From NCBI GenBank assembly GCA_002633005.1, contig NMRA01000050.1, forward strand, positions 645,983-669,458: a DNA stretch of 23,476 nucleotides, written 5' to 3'. Shown one piece after another: positions 20,157 to 23,476 of this stretch. Position 1 is the stretch's first letter; every line of letters starts with the position of its first letter. The notes beneath the pieces were generated by a model. That model searched no databases. It was not told the DNA's origin and saw nothing but the letters and a program-made list of their open reading frames with translations. The position numbers were made by a program, and so were the translations under genes. This stretch comes from Phoronis australis. Taxonomy: Eukaryota; Phoronida; Phoronidae.

Positions 20157-20365
20157 TCAGGGGCCTCGTTCATCCGAGGGGTAAGGTGCCTGTGCCTTCT
20201 GAGAGGCAAGGGATTTCTTTCGCCGAGTGAGGGAAAAATCTACCTCCCGATCATCATCAATAGCACCCCCGCCCTGTTGCAAGCTCTCATAGGCTCTAGG
20301 CTCTGTCTCAAGTAGCATTTTGTGCTCTTTCAAATTGTCACCTGTGTGGTTACAAGTGATTTGAA
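20157..20365 (-). CDS. Terminal exon of an unidentified minus-strand gene
   Basis: A very good acceptor (TTTCTCTCCGCAG, AG at 20367-20366) precedes an exon open in phase 1 for 68 codons to TGA (20159-20157). The peptide starts QITCNHTGDNLKEHKMLLET and continues through AYESLQQ, AIDDDREVDFSL, TRRKKSLASQK and the end YPSDERGP. It is charged, Gln/Gly/Asp-rich and hydrophilic, like a cytoplasmic or disordered tail, with an NHT sequon at the start. GC content is clearly above the flanks. AATAAA lies downstream at 19946-19941. The preceding exon must end in phase 1. The THAP fragment upstream on the same strand would end in phase 0, so the two do not join directly. Family not recognised. Confidence 0.55.
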
Positions 20366-20459
20366 CTGCGGAGAGAAATGTTCAATCATTAGAGGAATTT
20401 TTAGCCCTCGTGTGGGGGGAATTTCGAGTGAGTTTTCAATATTTTTGAGAGGGGAATAG

Positions 20460-20771
20460 CAGTGGCCTATTTAGGGGGGGGGGGCAAGGGGCCATGCCCC
20501 CCTCAATAGTGCACATAATACTTGGAAGGTCTGGGTACGAATTGCTGACTAGCATATGCGCAAACCCAGGGGAGCTCGGGGGCGAATGCACAATGCATAG
20601 GCCTTGAACAAACCCCGTTTAACGTTTTTTTAGTAAAAAGGTCCACAAACCCAAAAATTTCGAGACCCCTGCATCCCTACATTTTAGGCTGGGCGCGCGC
20701 GCATGTTGCGCAAATTCTGGTTATTAGTTTGCCTGACCCCCCAACTCAAAATCCTGGATGCGCGGCCCCTG
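20460..20771. mobile_element. hAT-like non-autonomous DNA transposon (MITE), 312 bp
   Basis: The left end CAGTGGCC and the right end, read inward, CAGGGGCC match at 7 of 8 bases; both are followed within about 30 bases by G runs (G11 at 20474-20484 on the left). AATAG is repeated immediately outside, at 20455-20459 and 20772-20776. CAGNGGC termini with G-rich subterminal sequence are typical of hAT-type elements, though the 5-bp duplication is shorter than the usual 8 bp. The interior has GGGGCCATGCCCCCC and a GCGCGCGCGC tract and encodes nothing. It sits between two minus-strand coding blocks. Confidence 0.6.
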
Positions 20772-20975
20772 AATAGAGCCGATATTCGGCCACAAAATTG
20801 AAGGATTGAGGGCCCTGTCCTTTTTGAGAAGAAATATGCACCATGTTTCAAGCCGTAATCATGAAAACACAGCCTGGATGGCCAAAGATTCTCCGGTCGC
20901 CGGTTGCTATGATGCTTGGCAACCCGGATGCGACAAAATATGATCTAACTGTTCGAAAACATTCATCAATTTTAC

Positions 20976-21104
20976 AGGGACATGTTTTTCTTCGTCGCAG
21001 CGTATGGCAACAACCCAACGCTTCCGAATCTCAACGTCCTTAGGTATTGTAAACCAGACAGTTGAGTGTCCGTATTTTTTAGAGCCGTTCGAGCAACGCG
21101 GAAC
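20976..21104 (-). pseudogene. THAP-domain fragment lacking its first zinc ligand
   Basis: Reading down from 21104, 43 codons give VPRCSNGSKKYGHSTVWF, then TIPKDVEIRKRWVVAIRCDE and EKHVP. The PKD-x-E-x-RKRWVVAIR block and the preceding aromatic residue are hallmark THAP core sequence, including the invariant Trp. The frame ends at a possible donor (CCT then GTAAAA), where THAP genes often have an intron. The expected Cys four residues before VPRC's neighbour is absent (the frame reads IFVPRC where CCVPxC is usual), there is no ATG upstream and TAG blocks the frame at about 21135. No downstream exon with the C-x2-HF half was found on this strand. It is most likely a decayed or truncated copy; a real exon with an unusual start is possible. 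Confidence 0.6.
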
Positions 21105-21109
21105 AAATA

Positions 21110-22020
21110 TGCCGATAAGCCAACAGAGCTATCGTATCGAGCCTGGTTTTGGAACCCGCCTCCTGTCGGCGTGAATTAGGTCTATATAGTATAATGTCAA
21201 ATTTTTGTAATCGGACAAATGATTTTTAAATTTTCGCCTGAAGTCCTAATATTTCTAAGCTGGCTTCCAAACGAACATGTAATGACAAAAACAAAATTCT
21301 TCAACCGGTTTTGTAAAATCCTATACCAGCTCTACATAATGAACCAATCCGTCTCCTAATGCAACAAAAGAGTCCCGTTCTGAAATACTGGATCGGTCTG
21401 CTAACGCAACCTCGTGAAAACTGTCACACAAAAACTCGCGAGATATTGCTTCGTGTTACAAGCAAACAATGTAACGGGAGTGGTGGGGACGTGGGGCTGA
21501 CATGCTTTTTAAATTTCATGGAATATTTTCATGTGGCATTTGTATGGTTTCGATATTTATGTGAGATGTCAACTCAGATCAAGCGGTTTAAAAGTCCAGA
21601 TTTTTACTTTGTATGAACTTCAGTCGCACTGCACGTAGGCCCCTAATCTGTTATGAATTTTCCGTAGTTTGCTACAGACAGGCCCATTTGTACAAAAAAC
21701 TCGCAGCGCTGAGAAACGTCTACACAAATTACACCGAAGCAGCTCTTGGTTTAGACAAGGGCCTCCTTTTTTAAGTTCGGTCAGCTATAAATAACGCCAC
21801 AGACTTAGAAGTTCAGCGAAGCACTTCTCCCTTACAAATGTGGCAATCCCTGGCCTCGGAAAACTTGAGCAACCGGCAAAAATGTTAATGATGAAATCTC
21901 GGGGGATGATAATCACCCACTTTGTTTGTTTACTTCATCTACACAATTTGAAATAGAAGTTAAAATGAACCCATTCGAGTAAGCACCATGTGGGTAACAC
22001 CAATATGGTAGTACACAACA
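21110..22020. other. No gene recognised; CTCGCGAG palindrome near 21438
   Basis: A plus-strand frame at 21359-21616 is locally GC-richer but has poor start context and no motif. It contains ACTCGCGAGAT, close to the TCTCGCGAGA promoter element known in vertebrates. I would not call either one. Confidence 0.25.
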
Positions 22021-22034
22021 AGCTCAAGTTGCAG

Positions 22035-22154
22035 TCAAATCAGGGTGGGCATCAATAAGGAAATTTACTGTATCAACAGACTGGCCAAAAGTAAGATCCA
22101 AAACGTTGCTACAGTGCACACATGCACAATAACTGGGTTTATCATTTTACCGCC
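22035..22154 (+). CDS. Weak candidate internal exon, plus strand
   Basis: A TTGCAG acceptor (AG at 22033-22034) and a GTGAGT donor (22155) bound 120 bases open in one frame. The frame gives 39 codons that start QIRVGINKEIYCINRLAKSK and continue to TCTITGFIILP. No family was recognised and no partner exon was found, so chance is a serious alternative. Confidence 0.18.
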
Positions 22155-22159
22155 GTGAG

Positions 22160-23476
22160 TGCATGACTGAGCTAATAAGATCACCAATGACGCAAAGGTT
22201 TTCGAAAACACGCCCGATTCTTACGGAGTCCTGTTGCTGTGCTATTTATTTTCAAAAATTTATAGCGTTACAATTAATTTATTTTCTGTTCAACCCAATG
22301 AGGCAGTTCGTCTAAATGCATTTTTATTAGTTTAGTTTATTGTCAACATTTAAAGCCTTGGTCCACATAATACATAAAATTTACAAGATAGCACTGAGCG
22401 GCTTTTCCCTGAGGGCAGTGGCATGAAATACAAATTTCATTAGATTAATTTGAGCAATAGGTCCGACATTTTCATTACCTTTACAAATTTATGTTTATTT
22501 TGTTCACGCCAGCATCACTCAGGTTTAATTGCGATTCTCAGAGAACAGTACTTTTTACAAAATATGAAATGGTATTCGTCTTCAATTAGGGACACACCGA
22601 AACAACACACGCGGTATGTTGGTCCACAGGAGCATGTCTACCTTTCTCTATCATCAAGTTATGATTGGAGCAACGCAAATTAGCCATAACTGTTTTAAAA
22701 AAAGAAAATTTGAATATCACGCAACAGATAGGATTCCATTTCAAAATCAATTTTAAATGAGGAGTATGTACTAAGTTTTGAGCTATTCTCCACAGCAAAG
22801 CTCCAATCTTGTAAAAAACAATCTTTATATGCGCTAACTGCGAAGCGATACCGAAGCTAGTTTACAGTGAAACAACACGTGTAGTTGAGATAAATATAGA
22901 TTATTACATGGCGAAGTCGTTATCCCCCGTTATCTAGAGCCCGAGTGGATTTTGGAGAATTATCGCCCGAGGGGCGTTAGTCCCGACCATGACCTTTTAA
23001 GAAAAGCCGGGCTATTTTTGTCAAATAATGCTTTTACTCAAAACCAATTGAAAACTTAAATATAATAGAAATAAACTGAATTGATAAATTAAGGTTTACC
23101 AACTATTATAGCTTAAAACACGTTTTTTCACGCTAAGCTTCGACCGGGAAATTATCGTCTGCTAAAGTAGGTTACAACTGGTAACTGAATATAATTCTCA
23201 AGTCAAAGATCCTGACGACACGATACCCGCATTCAAACTGGAGATCGGTGATTTAAAAGTAAGAGGACATGAGAGAAAAATTTCACTGAATTAAGATATC
23301 ATTTTTATGGAAATTATGTGTCTTATTTTTCGTAGCGTATACGTACAGTACAATGCGGTTTGTTGAACGTGCGATTATTGCGCGTGCTCATTTAAGTATT
23401 CTATCAAGGAGTGTAGTAGTATAGGAGAGTTCACTTGTGAGTTCGCTGTTACCGCTACTACTAGCGCCGCCAAGTG
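22160..23476. other. No gene recognised; possible repeat at 22921-23165
   Basis: TTATCCCCCG, AATTATCGCCCGAGGGGCG and GGGAAATTATCGTC recur within 250 bases in related form, which suggests an old repeat element. At the right edge TAGTAGTA and TACTACTA form short complementary arms around 23415-23463. No exon could be supported. Confidence 0.25.

Overview
The window looks like intron-rich, AT-rich nuclear DNA from an animal. There are no operons, no ribosome binding sites and no long bacterial-type frames. Coding sequence appears only as short exons bounded by GT/AG splice signals. A LYPD6-type Ly6/uPAR gene, two THAP zinc-finger reading frames, several small inverted-repeat elements and a tRNA-derived SINE-like head suggest an invertebrate, perhaps a marine deuterostome such as an echinoderm, hemichordate or amphioxus. 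That placement is inference only.

Region 1 (about 1-6.6 kb): the best-supported gene lies on the minus strand, 6499 down to 2364. Four exons (6379-6499, 4930-5010, 2843-2982, 2364-2549) join in matching phases 1, 1 and 0 into a 175-residue secreted, probably membrane-anchored protein. It has the twelve-cysteine pattern of LYPD6/LYPD6B, regulators of Wnt co-receptor signalling in vertebrates. No single exon would reveal this gene. Its first intron carries a six-copy 31/32-bp minisatellite with a palindromic core and a tiny hairpin flanked by direct repeats. A 73-bp inverted-repeat insertion with a 10-bp target-site-like duplication lies just past its stop codon.

Region 2 (about 6.6-17 kb): mostly non-coding as far as I can read. 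It holds a SINE-like head (about 9162), a 90-bp palindromic MITE with 5-bp direct repeats (12711-12800), a 22-bp perfect inverted repeat (14247-14460), an AG microsatellite, one undetermined base (12893) and a few weak exon or signal-peptide candidates.

Region 3 (about 17-21.1 kb): gene-richer. It contains a well-spliced minus-strand exon (17061-17187), a degenerate tandem repeat (about 17983-18345), a plus-strand THAP-domain start (18757) with a CRE site upstream, a plus-strand frame split by one stop (19322-19642), a minus-strand terminal exon (20157-20365) with a downstream AATAAA, a hAT-like MITE (20460-20771) and a minus-strand THAP fragment that has lost a zinc-binding cysteine (20976-21104). 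The two THAP frames converge.

Region 4 (21.1-23.5 kb): no recognised gene, one weak plus-strand exon candidate and possible repeat sequence near 22.9-23.2 kb.

I see no CRISPR array, prophage or other prokaryotic system. The most substantive content is the split LYPD6-like gene and the converging THAP pair.
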